Shown: piece by piece, positions 25,414-33,538 of the stretch
How positions within the stretch are numbered: position 1 is the first letter of the stretch
Layout of the letters: each line of letters begins with the position of its first letter
NCBI RefSeq assembly: GCF_005490985.1
Contig: NZ_CP027869.1
Coordinates: 3,410,001-3,474,000 of the forward strand
DNA length: 64,000 nt
Reading direction: 5' to 3'
Source: Curtobacterium sp. SGAir0471
GTDB taxonomy: Bacteria > Actinomycetota > Actinomycetes > Actinomycetales > Microbacteriaceae
The notes under the pieces: generated by a model
Told to the model about the DNA's origin: nothing
What the model saw: only the letters and a program-made list of their open reading frames with translations
Database searches by the model: none
Position numbers and translations under genes: made by a program

Positions 25414-26457
25414 TCAGGGCGCCGTGATGAAGCCCTTGTCCACCATCCATTCGAACGCGACGTCCGCCGGCTCGCGCCCCTCGACGTCGACCTGCCGGTT
25501 CAGCTCCTGCAGCGCCTCGTCGGTGAGCTCCGGCGAGATCTGGTCGTACACGTCACGGAGCTGCGGGTACTCCTCGAGCGTCTCGGAGTCGATGACGGGC
25601 GCGACGTTGTACGCCGGGAAGAAGCCGCGGTCGTCCTCGAGCACCGTCAGCCCGAGCGACTTGATGCGGCCGTCGGTCGTGAAGACCTCGCCGAAGTTGC
25701 ACCTGCCCCGGTCGGTGGCCGTGTAGACGGTGCCCGTGTCGAGGATGCTGACGTTCGAGGTCGGCACGCCGTTCTCGCCCGACCCGCCGAGCTCCAGGCC
25801 GTACTTCTCGAGCATCGGCTTGAAGCCGTCCGCTCGCGAGTTGAACTCCGACTCGACGCAGAACGTGCGCTGGTCGACCGGCAGCTTCGTGATGTCCGAG
25901 AGCGTCGCGACGTCCCCGAGCTCGGAGACCGCCTCGTCGCGCACGGCGAAGGCGTACGTGTTGTTCATCGGCGCGGGTTCGAGCCAGGTCAGCCCGTTGC
26001 CGGCGTCCTCGTCCTTCACCGCCTGCCACTGCTCGGTCTTGTCCGGGATCCCCTGCTCGTGCGCCATGAACGTCAGCCAGGCGGTGCCCGTGTACTCGTA
26101 GGTGAGGTCCGCGCTGTGCGAGGTCATCAGCTCGCGCACCGCGACCGAGCCCGGCACGTTCGTCTCGTCGGTGACGTCGAACCCGGCCGCCTTCGCGGCG
26201 AGGACGGCGATCTTGCCGAGGACGAGCTGCTCGGTGAAGTTCTTCGACGTCACGGTCAGCGCCGCACCGTCCGGCAGGTCGTCGATGCGCTGGATCGACC
26301 CCGGCGCGGCCCCCGGAACGAAGGACGCGGCCGGCTGCAGGCCGCAGCCGGTCAGCACGAGGGCACTCGCCCCCGCCACGGCTGCTGCGGTCACCCAGCG
26401 GCGACCGGCGGACGGACGGGAGGCACGGCGCGCGTCCGGCGCTTCGGCGGTGGTCAT
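25414..26457 (-). CDS. Osmoprotectant ABC transporter, substrate-binding lipoprotein (ProX/OpuC type)
   Basis: The 347-residue protein has a lipoprotein signal with lipobox LVLTGC near residue 38. It contains the family motif TVTSKNFTEQLVLGKI and YEYTGTAW, typical of choline/glycine-betaine/carnitine-binding OpuC/ProX proteins. It is the last gene of a four-gene operon, its ATG overlapping the upstream permease stop by ATGA. The signal region is encoded by a stretch (about 26410-26430) matching one arm of the dispersed GACGGGAGGC repeat, possibly coincidence. Confidence 0.93.
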   Translation of the reverse strand: MTTAEAPDARRASRPSAGRRWVTAAAVAGASALVLTGCGLQPAASFVPGAAPGSIQRIDDLPDGAALTVTSKNFTEQLVLGKIAVLAAKAAGFDVTDETNVPGSVAVRELMTSHSADLTYEYTGTAWLTFMAHEQGIPDKTEQWQAVKDEDAGNGLTWLEPAPMNNTYAFAVRDEAVSELGDVATLSDITKLPVDQRTFCVESEFNSRADGFKPMLEKYGLELGGSGENGVPTSNVSILDTGTVYTATDRGRCNFGEVFTTDGRIKSLGLTVLEDDRGFFPAYNVAPVIDSETLEEYPQLRDVYDQISPELTDEALQELNRQVDVEGREPADVAFEWMVDKGFITAP

Positions 26458-27233
26458 CGGAGTCCCTTCGGTCGTGCGACCGTCTCGACCACGCGGCCGA
26501 TCCAGTCGATGGTCAGGGCGAGGAGCGCCACCAGGAGCGCCCCGGAGACGAGCACCTTCGGCAGGAACAGGTTCACGCCCGTGGTGATGAGGAGCCCGAG
26601 GCCACCCGCGCCGACGAAGGTCGCCAGGCTCGCGGTGCCGACGAGCAGCACCAGGGCCGTCCGGATGCCGGAGAGCATCACCGGGACCGCCAGCGGCAGT
26701 TCGACCTTGAGCAGCACGCTGAGGGCGCTCATCCCCATGCCCCGACCGGCCTCGACGAGCCGGTCGTCGACGCTCTGCACCCCGAGCATGGTGTTCCGGA
26801 GCACCGGCAGGATCGCGTAGAGCACGAGGGCGATGACGGCCGACCAGCTGTTCAGGCCGAGCCACGCCGCGAGCAGCACGATGAGCCCGACCGCGGGGGC
26901 CGCCTGTCCGAAGTTCGCCACGGCGATGACGGTGGTGCTCGCCCGACGGAAGGGCCCGCGGGTGAGCAGGACCCCGAGCGGGATGCCGATCACGAGCACG
27001 AGCACGGTGGCCTGGAGCGTCAGGACGAGGTGCTGCCCGGTGAGCTCGAGGATCCCCGACGGGTTCAGGGTCGAGCGCTCGGTCGCGCTGAGGTCCGCGG
27101 TGTTCAGCCAGAGGACCCAGGCGGCGAGGACCACCAGGATCGCGATCGGCTGGACGAGCAGCCCCTTCCACGGGGTGCGCTGCGCGGTACCCGGGCCGGC
27201 CGCGGCGGGGGCGTCCGTCGCGACGGCGGTCAC
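26454..27233 (-). CDS. Osmoprotectant ABC transporter, permease
   Basis: The 259-residue membrane protein has about six transmembrane segments and the ABC-permease coupling loop EAGRGMGMSALSVLLKVELP. It is homologous to the operon's first gene, as expected for a heterodimeric OpuC/ProW-type permease. The GTG start (27233) overlaps the ATPase stop as GTGA. An extension to 27662 in the same frame overlaps the ATPase and is not permease-like, so I reject it. Confidence 0.92.
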   Translation of the reverse strand: MTAVATDAPAAAGPGTAQRTPWKGLLVQPIAILVVLAAWVLWLNTADLSATERSTLNPSGILELTGQHLVLTLQATVLVLVIGIPLGVLLTRGPFRRASTTVIAVANFGQAAPAVGLIVLLAAWLGLNSWSAVIALVLYAILPVLRNTMLGVQSVDDRLVEAGRGMGMSALSVLLKVELPLAVPVMLSGIRTALVLLVGTASLATFVGAGGLGLLITTGVNLFLPKVLVSGALLVALLALTIDWIGRVVETVARPKGLR

Positions 27234-28522
27234 AGGTCCTCCCCGGAGGTGGCGAGGGTCGGCGAGGTGGGTGCGGGCGGCAGGGTCTCGATCGGGTTCG
27301 TGTTCGTGCCGACCGGCGTGTAGGCCTGCTCGTCGGCGGCGGCCGCGCGGGAGCGGGTGATCGCCTCCATGACGGTCTCGACGGTGATCACGCCCCGGAA
27401 GGCGTCGCGGCGCCCGGTGACGAGCGCGGCACCGGCGCTCGAGACGAGCATGGTGTCGAGCGCGTCGTTGAGCGTCGCGGCCTCGCCGACGACGGGCAGG
27501 GCGGGGTCGATGCCCTCGGGGATGCGGTCGAGGCGCTCGAGCTGCCGGCGCGACGGCCACCCGATGGGCCGCTGACGGCGGTCGACGACGACGGCGTGCC
27601 CGTGTCGCCCGGCCTCGTCCATGCGCTGCAGGACGGCCTTCGCGTCCTCGCCCGGCGAGCACGTCACGGCGGACACCACGTCGACGTCGCGCACGCGGTT
27701 CAGCGTCAGCTGCTTGAGTCCGGCACCGGAGCCGATGAAGTTCTCCACGAACTCGTTCGCGGGCTCGGCGAGGATCCGCTCCGGGGTGTCGTACTGCACG
27801 ATGTGCGCACCCTCGGTGAAGATGACGATCCAGTCGCCGAGCTTCACGGCCTCGTCGAAGTCGTGCGTGACGATGACGATCGTCTTGTGCAGTTCCTCCT
27901 GGATGCGCAGGAGCTCGTCCTGCAGGCGCTGCCGCGTGATCGGGTCGACGGCACCGAACGGCTCGTCCATGAGCAGGACGGGCGGGTCGGCGGCGAGTGC
28001 ACGGGCCACGCCGACGCGCTGCTGCTGCCCACCGGAGAGCTCGCGCGGGAAGCGGTCGCGGTAGGTGTCGGGGTCGAGCGAGACCAGGTCGAGGAGCTCG
28101 TCGACGCGCGCGGCGATCCTCTCCTTCGACCAGCCGAGCATCTTCGGGACGATCGCGATGTTCGCCGCGACGGTCATGTGCGGGAAGAGCCCGCCGGCCT
28201 GGATGACGTAGCCCATGCGGCGACGGAGCTCGTCGCCGTCGATGCTGGTGACGTCCTCGTCACCGACGACGATGCGGCCCTCGGTGGGCTCGATGAGCCG
28301 GTTGATCATCTTGAGCGTGGTGGTCTTGCCGCAGCCGGACGGGCCGACGAGCATGACGACCTTGCCGGCCGGGATCTCGAGCGTGATGCCGTCGACGGCA
28401 GGCTTCTGCTGCCCCGGGTACCGCTTGGTGACCTCGTCGAGCAGGATGCTGCGCCCGGTGACGTCACCCTCGGGCGCGGCGCCGGGTGCGTGGTCGGTGG
28501 TGGCGTGGTCAGTGCTGGACAC
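27230..28522 (-). CDS. Osmoprotectant ABC transporter, ATP-binding protein with CBS domains
   Basis: The 430-residue ATPase has Walker A GPSGCGKTTT, the Q-loop, signature LSGGQQQRVGVARAL and Walker B LLMDEPFGAVD. C-terminal CBS-type repeats (AGRHGHAVVVDRRQRPIGW, then ALVTGRRDAFRGVITVETV) are the usual ionic-strength sensors of OpuA/OpuC ATPases. The final 40 residues are Pro/Thr-rich. It overlaps the upstream permease by 14 bp and the downstream permease by GTGA. Confidence 0.95.
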   Translation of the reverse strand: MSSTDHATTDHAPGAAPEGDVTGRSILLDEVTKRYPGQQKPAVDGITLEIPAGKVVMLVGPSGCGKTTTLKMINRLIEPTEGRIVVGDEDVTSIDGDELRRRMGYVIQAGGLFPHMTVAANIAIVPKMLGWSKERIAARVDELLDLVSLDPDTYRDRFPRELSGGQQQRVGVARALAADPPVLLMDEPFGAVDPITRQRLQDELLRIQEELHKTIVIVTHDFDEAVKLGDWIVIFTEGAHIVQYDTPERILAEPANEFVENFIGSGAGLKQLTLNRVRDVDVVSAVTCSPGEDAKAVLQRMDEAGRHGHAVVVDRRQRPIGWPSRRQLERLDRIPEGIDPALPVVGEAATLNDALDTMLVSSAGAALVTGRRDAFRGVITVETVMEAITRSRAAAADEQAYTPVGTNTNPIETLPPAPTSPTLATSGEDL

Positions 28523-29156
28523 GGATACCTCTCGGGGTGGTCAGGCGGCCGAGGCCGATGAGGAGCAGGTCGAGGACGAAGGCGAGCAGGACGACCCCGA
28601 CCACCCCGACGACGACGGAGTTCAGGGCGTTGGCGCCACCGAGCCGGGAGAGCCCGGAGAAGATGAAGCCGCCGAGACCGGGGCCGAGCGCGTAGGCGGC
28701 GATCGCGGCGATGCCCATGACCATCTGCGCGGACACGCGGACGCCGCTGAGGATGATCGGCCACGCCATCGGCAGCTCGACCTGCAGCAGGGTGCGCATC
28801 CGGCTCATGCCGATCCCCCGCGCCGACTCGACGACGGTCGGCGGGATCTCGGCGAGGCCGACGACCGCGTTCCGCAGGATCGGCAGCGTTGCGAAGAAGG
28901 CGACCGTGACGACGGACGGCACGACGCCGAACCCGAGGGGCACGATGAGCAGGCCGATCACGGCGAAGGACGGCAGTGTCAGCCCGACGGCGGACACCCC
29001 GTTCGCGATCGAGGTCAGCTGCGGACTGCGGTAGACGAGTGCTGCGAGCACCACGGCGATGAGCGTGGCGAGCACGGTGCACTGGACGACCAGTGAGAAG
29101 TGCTGCCACGACGAGAACCAGATCTGGTCCCATCGCTCCACGACGTACTGGAACAC
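28509..29156 (-). CDS. Osmoprotectant ABC transporter, permease (first gene of operon)
   Basis: The 215-residue permease carries five to six transmembrane segments and the coupling loop ESARGIGMSRMRTLLQVELP, close to its partner at 26454. A GTG start at 29156 is preceded by GGGAGGGG about 9 nt upstream. Together the four genes (permease, ATPase, permease, binding protein) form an OpuC/ProU-like importer for compatible solutes. The region upstream holds the only promoter space for the operon. Confidence 0.92.
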   Translation of the reverse strand: MFQYVVERWDQIWFSSWQHFSLVVQCTVLATLIAVVLAALVYRSPQLTSIANGVSAVGLTLPSFAVIGLLIVPLGFGVVPSVVTVAFFATLPILRNAVVGLAEIPPTVVESARGIGMSRMRTLLQVELPMAWPIILSGVRVSAQMVMGIAAIAAYALGPGLGGFIFSGLSRLGGANALNSVVVGVVGVVLLAFVLDLLLIGLGRLTTPRGIRVQH

Positions 29157-29237
29157 GGTTGAGTGCCCCTCCCTGGTCGGCCGAACGCCCCACCGGACGG
29201 GGCACGAACTCGACCGACCGTACGCAGGGGTCGGGGT

Positions 29238-29255
29238 GTTTGACCAACAGCAAAC
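29238..29255. promoter_or_regulatory. Inverted repeat GTTTG-N8-CAAAC upstream of the osmoprotectant operon
   Basis: GTTTG (29238-29242) and CAAAC (29251-29255) form an A/T-richer dyad about 85-100 bp before the first permease start. It stands out in G+C-rich surroundings and could be an operator. I cannot assign -35/-10 elements confidently in the 297-bp gap, which otherwise holds only this dyad and the hairpin at 29392. Confidence 0.4.
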
Positions 29256-29391
29256 GTCGGATCCGTGCAGATCCTGCATCTTCGCGCAGGGGGAAACCCC
29301 AGGTCAGCAGGGTGTGCCGACCCTCCACCTGGGAGAACGGTAACGATGTCGAGCAGACGTCGGCTACCCGGGCATCCTCCGCCCGGACGCC

Positions 29392-29424
29392 GATGACCCG
29401 TCGCACGGGGTACGACGGGTCATC
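29392..29424 (-). terminator. Perfect 12-bp hairpin downstream of the DUF6197 gene
   Basis: GATGACCCGTCG (29392-29403) pairs perfectly with CGACGGGTCATC (29413-29424) around a 9-nt loop. It lies 30 bp past the stop of the leftward gene at 29454 and upstream of the osmoprotectant operon, so it probably terminates the former. Confidence 0.65.
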
Positions 29425-29453
29425 AGGGACTCACGGGGCACTGCACCCGTCGG

Positions 29454-30089
29454 TCACTCCGCCAGGGGTACGCGGCGCGCGGCGACCCGCTCCGCCTCGT
29501 GCACGGCGACCCGTTCCGCGGTGAGGAGCAGCGATGCGACCTCGGCCACGGTACGCCCGGGACGGTCGTTCCAGGTCGTCAGGTCGCGGACCCGGGCCAT
29601 CCGCACGTCCGGCGCCGGGCACCACAGCACCGGGCGGCCCTCGTCCGCGGCCAGGGCGTGCCAGACGAGGTCGAGCGATCGCTGGACCTGCTGCGAGTGC
29701 ACGACCTGCGGGCCACCCGCCGCCGAGACGACGGCGCCGACCAGGCAGGCGGCGACGAGCGGTCGGCCCTGCGCGGCGAGCGCCGCGGCACTCGACGCCT
29801 TGCGCAGGCGCCCGTGCTCGTCGAGGTAAGCGAACCAGGAGTGCTGGATCCACCCGCGTTCCACCACCCCGCGCGCACCCGTGAGCAGCCGCTGCAGGTC
29901 GTCGAGTTCGTGCAGGTGGGCGACCAGACGTCGGTCGCGGGCGACCGCACGGCGGACGGCCAGGCGGTCGAGCAGACCGCGCAGCCCGGTGCGTCGGGGA
30001 GTGTCGGACGGGACGGTGCCCGGTCGGGTGGACGGGGCGGGAGAGGCGTCGGTGTCGACGTCGTGCGGGACGCGGAACTCGAGGGTCAT
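29454..30089 (-). CDS. DUF6197-like hypothetical protein
   Basis: The 211-residue protein has an N-terminal disordered region, a middle segment VERGWIQHSWFAYLDEHG and a C-terminal WNDRPGRTVAEVASLLLTAE, the pattern I associate with DUF6197. No catalytic motif is visible. A GGAGGGG site 4 nt before the ATG fixes the start. No functional link to neighbours. Confidence 0.65.
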   Translation of the reverse strand: MTLEFRVPHDVDTDASPAPSTRPGTVPSDTPRRTGLRGLLDRLAVRRAVARDRRLVAHLHELDDLQRLLTGARGVVERGWIQHSWFAYLDEHGRLRKASSAAALAAQGRPLVAACLVGAVVSAAGGPQVVHSQQVQRSLDLVWHALAADEGRPVLWCPAPDVRMARVRDLTTWNDRPGRTVAEVASLLLTAERVAVHEAERVAARRVPLAE

Positions 30090-30146
30090 CAGGCCCCTCC
30101 GATCTCCAGTGCACGGACAGGTGAGGGAACGGTAACCCCTGCGGGC

Positions 30147-31025
30147 TCAGCCGTCCAGCACCGCGTCGATCGCACGGGCCGCGACCGTCCGGAAGGCGTC
30201 GTCGTCCGTCACGGCGAGCGCCGACGCGATCGAGACCGCCCACCCGCGGGCACGGGTCCAGGTCGCCTCGTCCGCGTCGACGCGCGCGCCGAAGGCCCGT
30301 CCGCCCGCGTCGTCGAACGTGAGCCAGCGGGTGGCGAGGTCGACCGCCGGGTCCCCCGCGGTCAGGTCGCCGAAGTCGACCACCGCCGAGAGCCGTCGGG
30401 CACCGAGCGGCATCGACTCGACGAGCAGGTTGAAGGGGTGCAGGTCGCCGTGCACCCAGACGGGAGGCCCGGTGTACGTCGGCGCACCGGCCGCGGTCCG
30501 CCAGAGTACGGCCAGCTCCACGGCCCGGGGCACGTCGTCCGTCGCCAGTCGCGTGAGGACGGCGTCGCTCCGCGTCGCGAGCGGGACGGCGCGGACCGGG
30601 TTCACCGGGGCGTCCGGCGGGGCGGGCACGTGCAGGCGGGTCACCACGGCGGCCAGGTCGCGTGCCACCCGGACGCCCTGCGCCTGCTCCCCCGCCGGGT
30701 GACCGGGGAACCAGGGCACGACGCTCCACGCCCACGGGTACCCGAGCGCCGGACGGCCGGTGCGGACGGGCTCGGGGACCGGCACGACGTCGCCCACCAG
30801 CGCGGCGATCGTCGGGAGCCAGCGCTGCTCGTGCTCGACGAGGGTGGCGGCGGCGGCACGGCGGGGCAGCCGCACGGCCAGGGAGTCCCCGGCGCGCACC
30901 ACGACGTTGTCCCACCCGCTCGCGACGACGCGCAGCGGCAGGTCGGCGAGGTCCGGGTGCTGGTCGCGGAGCAGCGCGGCGACGAGGTCGACGTCGACGT
31001 GGAACTCGGCGGCCGGGGTGCCCAT
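30147..31025 (-). CDS. Aminoglycoside phosphotransferase (APH)-family kinase
   Basis: The 292-residue protein has the APH/choline-kinase fold: Brenner motif VWVHGDLHPFNLL, then the metal-binding VVDFGDLTAGDPAVDLA. Substrates in this family range from antibiotics to small metabolites; resistance cannot be inferred. TACCCT (31037-31032, leftward) lies 6 nt before the ATG, a leaderless layout. It follows the TetR gene on the same strand but is separated by a strong hairpin. Confidence 0.9.
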   Translation of the reverse strand: MGTPAAEFHVDVDLVAALLRDQHPDLADLPLRVVASGWDNVVVRAGDSLAVRLPRRAAAATLVEHEQRWLPTIAALVGDVVPVPEPVRTGRPALGYPWAWSVVPWFPGHPAGEQAQGVRVARDLAAVVTRLHVPAPPDAPVNPVRAVPLATRSDAVLTRLATDDVPRAVELAVLWRTAAGAPTYTGPPVWVHGDLHPFNLLVESMPLGARRLSAVVDFGDLTAGDPAVDLATRWLTFDDAGGRAFGARVDADEATWTRARGWAVSIASALAVTDDDAFRTVAARAIDAVLDG

Positions 31026-31106
31026 CGGGTCAGGGTAAGCCGTCGCAGCGATCCCCGCGAACGTGGGGCTGCTGCGGAAACGTACTCCTTGGTATCCTCC
31101 AAGAGA

Positions 31107-31142
31107 AGCGACGTGGGTGTCCCTGGGGGGACCCGCGTCGCT
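31107..31142 (-). terminator. Hairpin downstream of the TetR gene
   Basis: AGCGACGTGGGT (31107-31118) pairs with ACCCGCGTCGCT (31131-31142), one G-U pair, and the CCC/GGG loop continues the stem. It lies 5 bp past the TetR stop. Beyond it, CTTGG-N6-CCAAG at 31088-31103 is an unexplained small dyad before the APH promoter. Confidence 0.7.
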
Positions 31143-31147
31143 CAGTC

Positions 31148-31834
31148 TCATCCTGGGGTGTCGGCTTCGCCGGGGGTGCCGGCGTCTCCGGGGTGGATGA
31201 TCGCCACGAGCCGCGGGACGTCGGCCCGGGTCCGGTCGGTGGCCATCGCCGACAGCAGCATCGTCCAGAGTTCCTGCAGACGGTCGTACAGGTCCGCCCT
31301 GTCGTGCAGCATGTCCGACACCATCTGCACGCCCGCCACCGCCGGGCTCACGACGTGCCCGACGAGCTCCGGGTCCCACGACGGGTCGACCTCGCCCGCC
31401 GAGATCGCCCGCCGGATGATGTCGGCGGTGTGCTCGACCCAGTGCTCGTAGGGGTGCTCGCGCGGTATCTCCCGGGCGTTCGGGTCCGCGGCGAGCCGGA
31501 TCCCCGCGCGGACCACGACCTCCCGCGTCATCTGCGTCGCCACCCCCTGGGACATCCACATGAGCGACTCGAGCGGCGACGACGACCGTGCGGCCGCGAC
31601 CTCGGCATAGTGGCGCGAGATCTCGTCCTGCCGTGCGATCACCGCGCCGGCGATGTCGGCCTTCGACCGGAAGTGGAAGTACAGCGCGCCCTTCGTCATG
31701 CCGGCACGCTCAGCGACGCCGTCCATGGACGCCCCGACGTAGCCGCGCTCGTCGAACTCCGCCGCCGCCGCCTCGATGAGGGCCGCGCGGGTCGCGACCG
31801 CCCGCTCCTGCCTGACCCGGCCGTCCTGCGCCAT
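31148..31834 (-). CDS. TetR-family regulator resembling gamma-butyrolactone receptors (ScbR/ArpA)
   Basis: The 228-residue protein has an N-terminal HTH: RAALIEAAAAEFDERGYVGA, then ERAGMTKGALYFHFRSKADI. This pattern, with AFDERGY and TKGALYFHF, is typical of ScbR-type autoregulator receptors. No butyrolactone synthase (AfsA) gene is in the window. The ATG is 7 nt after TAGCAT (31847-31842, leftward), a leaderless layout. It is divergent from a small membrane protein at 31914, the most likely target, and a dyad lies between their promoters. Confidence 0.88.
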   Translation of the reverse strand: MAQDGRVRQERAVATRAALIEAAAAEFDERGYVGASMDGVAERAGMTKGALYFHFRSKADIAGAVIARQDEISRHYAEVAAARSSSPLESLMWMSQGVATQMTREVVVRAGIRLAADPNAREIPREHPYEHWVEHTADIIRRAISAGEVDPSWDPELVGHVVSPAVAGVQMVSDMLHDRADLYDRLQELWTMLLSAMATDRTRADVPRLVAIIHPGDAGTPGEADTPG

Positions 31835-31860
31835 GCCGTCGATGCTAGCCAGGAGACACT

Positions 31861-31893
31861 GCTCGAAGGGGGCCCTCAGGGGACCCCCCGAGC
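31861..31893. promoter_or_regulatory. Imperfect dyad between the TetR and membrane-protein promoters
   Basis: GCTCG (31861-31865) and CGAGC (31889-31893) flank GGGGG/CCCCC blocks in a 33-bp imperfect palindrome. It lies between the two divergent -10 hexamers (31842 and 31901), the expected place for a TetR operator. The sequence does not resemble known ARE boxes. Confidence 0.45.
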
Positions 31894-31913
31894 GCTGCCG
31901 TACGGTGACCGGC

Positions 31914-32345
31914 ATGGACGGAAGGCTGGAGCCCGGGCGCTGGGCACGGGTGGGACGGTGGCTGCTGCTGCCGATCGCCGTGCTCGACTGGGTCGCCCTC
32001 GCACCGCAGCCCGTCGTCGTCATCGCCTTCCTGGTCGCCGTGCTCGGCATGGTCGGCATGGCCGGCGCGCTCGTCGTCCGGATGCTGGGCCGGTCCCGCG
32101 GCGCGATGGCCGGGCTCGGGGTGGTGCTGCTCCTCGGCGGGCTCGTCGTGCTCGGGCTCGACCCGTTCCCGGGCACCGTGCCGTTCCTCGACCCGTGGTG
32201 GCCGGACGCGATCACGCAGCCCCAGGTCGTCGGCAGCGCCTACTGGAAGACCGCGGGCCTCGGCATCGAGCTCGCCGGCGTGGCGCTCCTGGCCACGCTG
32301 CTCGTCGCCACCGCGACCGGACGCCCGGCACCGCGGAACCGCTGA
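31914..32345 (+). CDS. Small integral membrane protein (143 aa)
   Basis: Four hydrophobic segments are visible (WLLLPIAVLDWVALA; VVVIAFLVAVLGMVGMAGAL; GLGVVLLLGGLVVLGL; LGIELAGVALLATLLVA). No family is recognised. TACGGT at 31901-31906 lies 7 nt before the ATG, a leaderless layout, and the gene diverges from the ScbR-like TetR gene. It is a plausible regulated target, perhaps a transport or envelope protein, but its function is unknown. Confidence 0.75.
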   Translation: MDGRLEPGRWARVGRWLLLPIAVLDWVALAPQPVVVIAFLVAVLGMVGMAGALVVRMLGRSRGAMAGLGVVLLLGGLVVLGLDPFPGTVPFLDPWWPDAITQPQVVGSAYWKTAGLGIELAGVALLATLLVATATGRPAPRNR

Positions 32346-32386
32346 CCACCCGCCCCCCGTCTCCGAGCGGTCGGGACTCCGCGCGG

Positions 32387-33538
32387 TCAGGTGCGCGTGA
32401 GCACCACGACGGCGACGTCCGCAGCACTGCCGACGACCGGTACGAGCGACCGGACCTGCGCGACGAGGTCTTCGGGGTGGGCCGCTGCCGACGCCGCGAG
32501 GGCCTGCACGTCACCGATCCCGTCGAGCGCCAGCGTGCCGTCGGTGACGAGCACCAGCCGGTCCCCCGGCGCGAGGTCGAGTGCCCCGACGGCCCGCGGC
32601 ACCGTCACGGGCTGGAGGCCGATCGGCAGGTCCGACGACCCCAGGGCGGTCGTGGTCCCGTCGGCACGGACGAGCAGCGCCGGGCCGTGTCCGGCGTCGA
32701 CCCACTCCGCGTGACCCGTCGTCGGGTCGAGGCGCACGTGCAGGACCGACCCGACGGCACCGCCGGCCGACAGGTCGGGGGCGAGTTGCGCCTCCAGGCC
32801 GGCGAGCGCGTCACGGAGCGGCAGGTCGCTGCGTGCGACGACCGCGGCCCGCACCGAGGCGGCGAGGAGCGCCGAGGCCCGACCCGCCGCGGCGACCGTC
32901 CCGACGGTGACCTGGACCGTCCCGTCGGCGGCGACGCGCCAGTCGACCAGGTCGCCGCCGTGCTCGTCCGGCTCGAGGAACCCGTCCACCGCGGCACCGG
33001 GCACCGTGACGGGCTCTGGCACCAGCCCGGTGAGCACCCGGCGCACCCGGCCCTGCTCGATCGAGTGCCCGAGCTCGCGTTCCGCCCAGCGCGCGAGGTC
33101 CCCGAGGAGCGCGAGGTCCTCGTCGGAGAACACCCGCGGTTCGGCGTCCATCACGCACAGCGTGCCCACGCGGGTGCCGTCCGGCATCGTCAGCGGCGCT
33201 CCCGCGTAGAACCGGACCCCGTACTCGGTCACGGCCGGCGTGTCGGCGAACCGGACGTCGAGGAGCGTGTCCGCGACCACCATGGGCCCGGGCGTCAGCA
33301 CGGTCGTCGCACAGAACTGCCCGGTGGCGGGCACGCTGGTGCCCTGCTGGAACCCGTACGTGGACTGCGTGGTGACGAGGTCGGCGTGCACGAGGTTGAG
33401 GAAGGTCAGCGGCACGCCGAAGGCCTCGTGCGTCATGCGGGTGATGCGGTCGAAGCGTTCCTCCGGGCCGGAACCCAGGACGGCGAGCGCCTCGATCACC
33501 GCGGTGCGCCGGTCCGCACCGTCGAGCTGGTCGGTCAT
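32387..33538 (-). CDS. GAF domain + SpoIIE/PP2C-like phosphatase domain protein, catalytic motif altered
   Basis: The 383-residue protein has a GAF sensor (about 20-165: FDRITRMTHEAFGVPLTFLN, GQFCATTVL, FYAGAPL) and a SpoIIE-type PP2C domain (about 185-383). GGDLVDW (D196, D199) and GDRLVLVTDGTLAL are kept. The core motif, normally (I/V)GDVSGHG, reads VGTVAAAG, with T214 where a metal-binding Asp is expected. The phosphatase may be inactive or act as a binding module in partner switching. The ATG at 33538 overlaps the ThuA stop as ATGA, so the two are translated together. Confidence 0.85.
   Translation of the reverse strand: MTDQLDGADRRTAVIEALAVLGSGPEERFDRITRMTHEAFGVPLTFLNLVHADLVTTQSTYGFQQGTSVPATGQFCATTVLTPGPMVVADTLLDVRFADTPAVTEYGVRFYAGAPLTMPDGTRVGTLCVMDAEPRVFSDEDLALLGDLARWAERELGHSIEQGRVRRVLTGLVPEPVTVPGAAVDGFLEPDEHGGDLVDWRVAADGTVQVTVGTVAAAGRASALLAASVRAAVVARSDLPLRDALAGLEAQLAPDLSAGGAVGSVLHVRLDPTTGHAEWVDAGHGPALLVRADGTTTALGSSDLPIGLQPVTVPRAVGALDLAPGDRLVLVTDGTLALDGIGDVQALAASAAAHPEDLVAQVRSLVPVVGSAADVAVVVLTRT

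Noticed and set aside
30147..31025. Antibiotic-resistance gene
   Set aside because: The APH fold is shared with many metabolic kinases and nothing in the sequence or context points to resistance.
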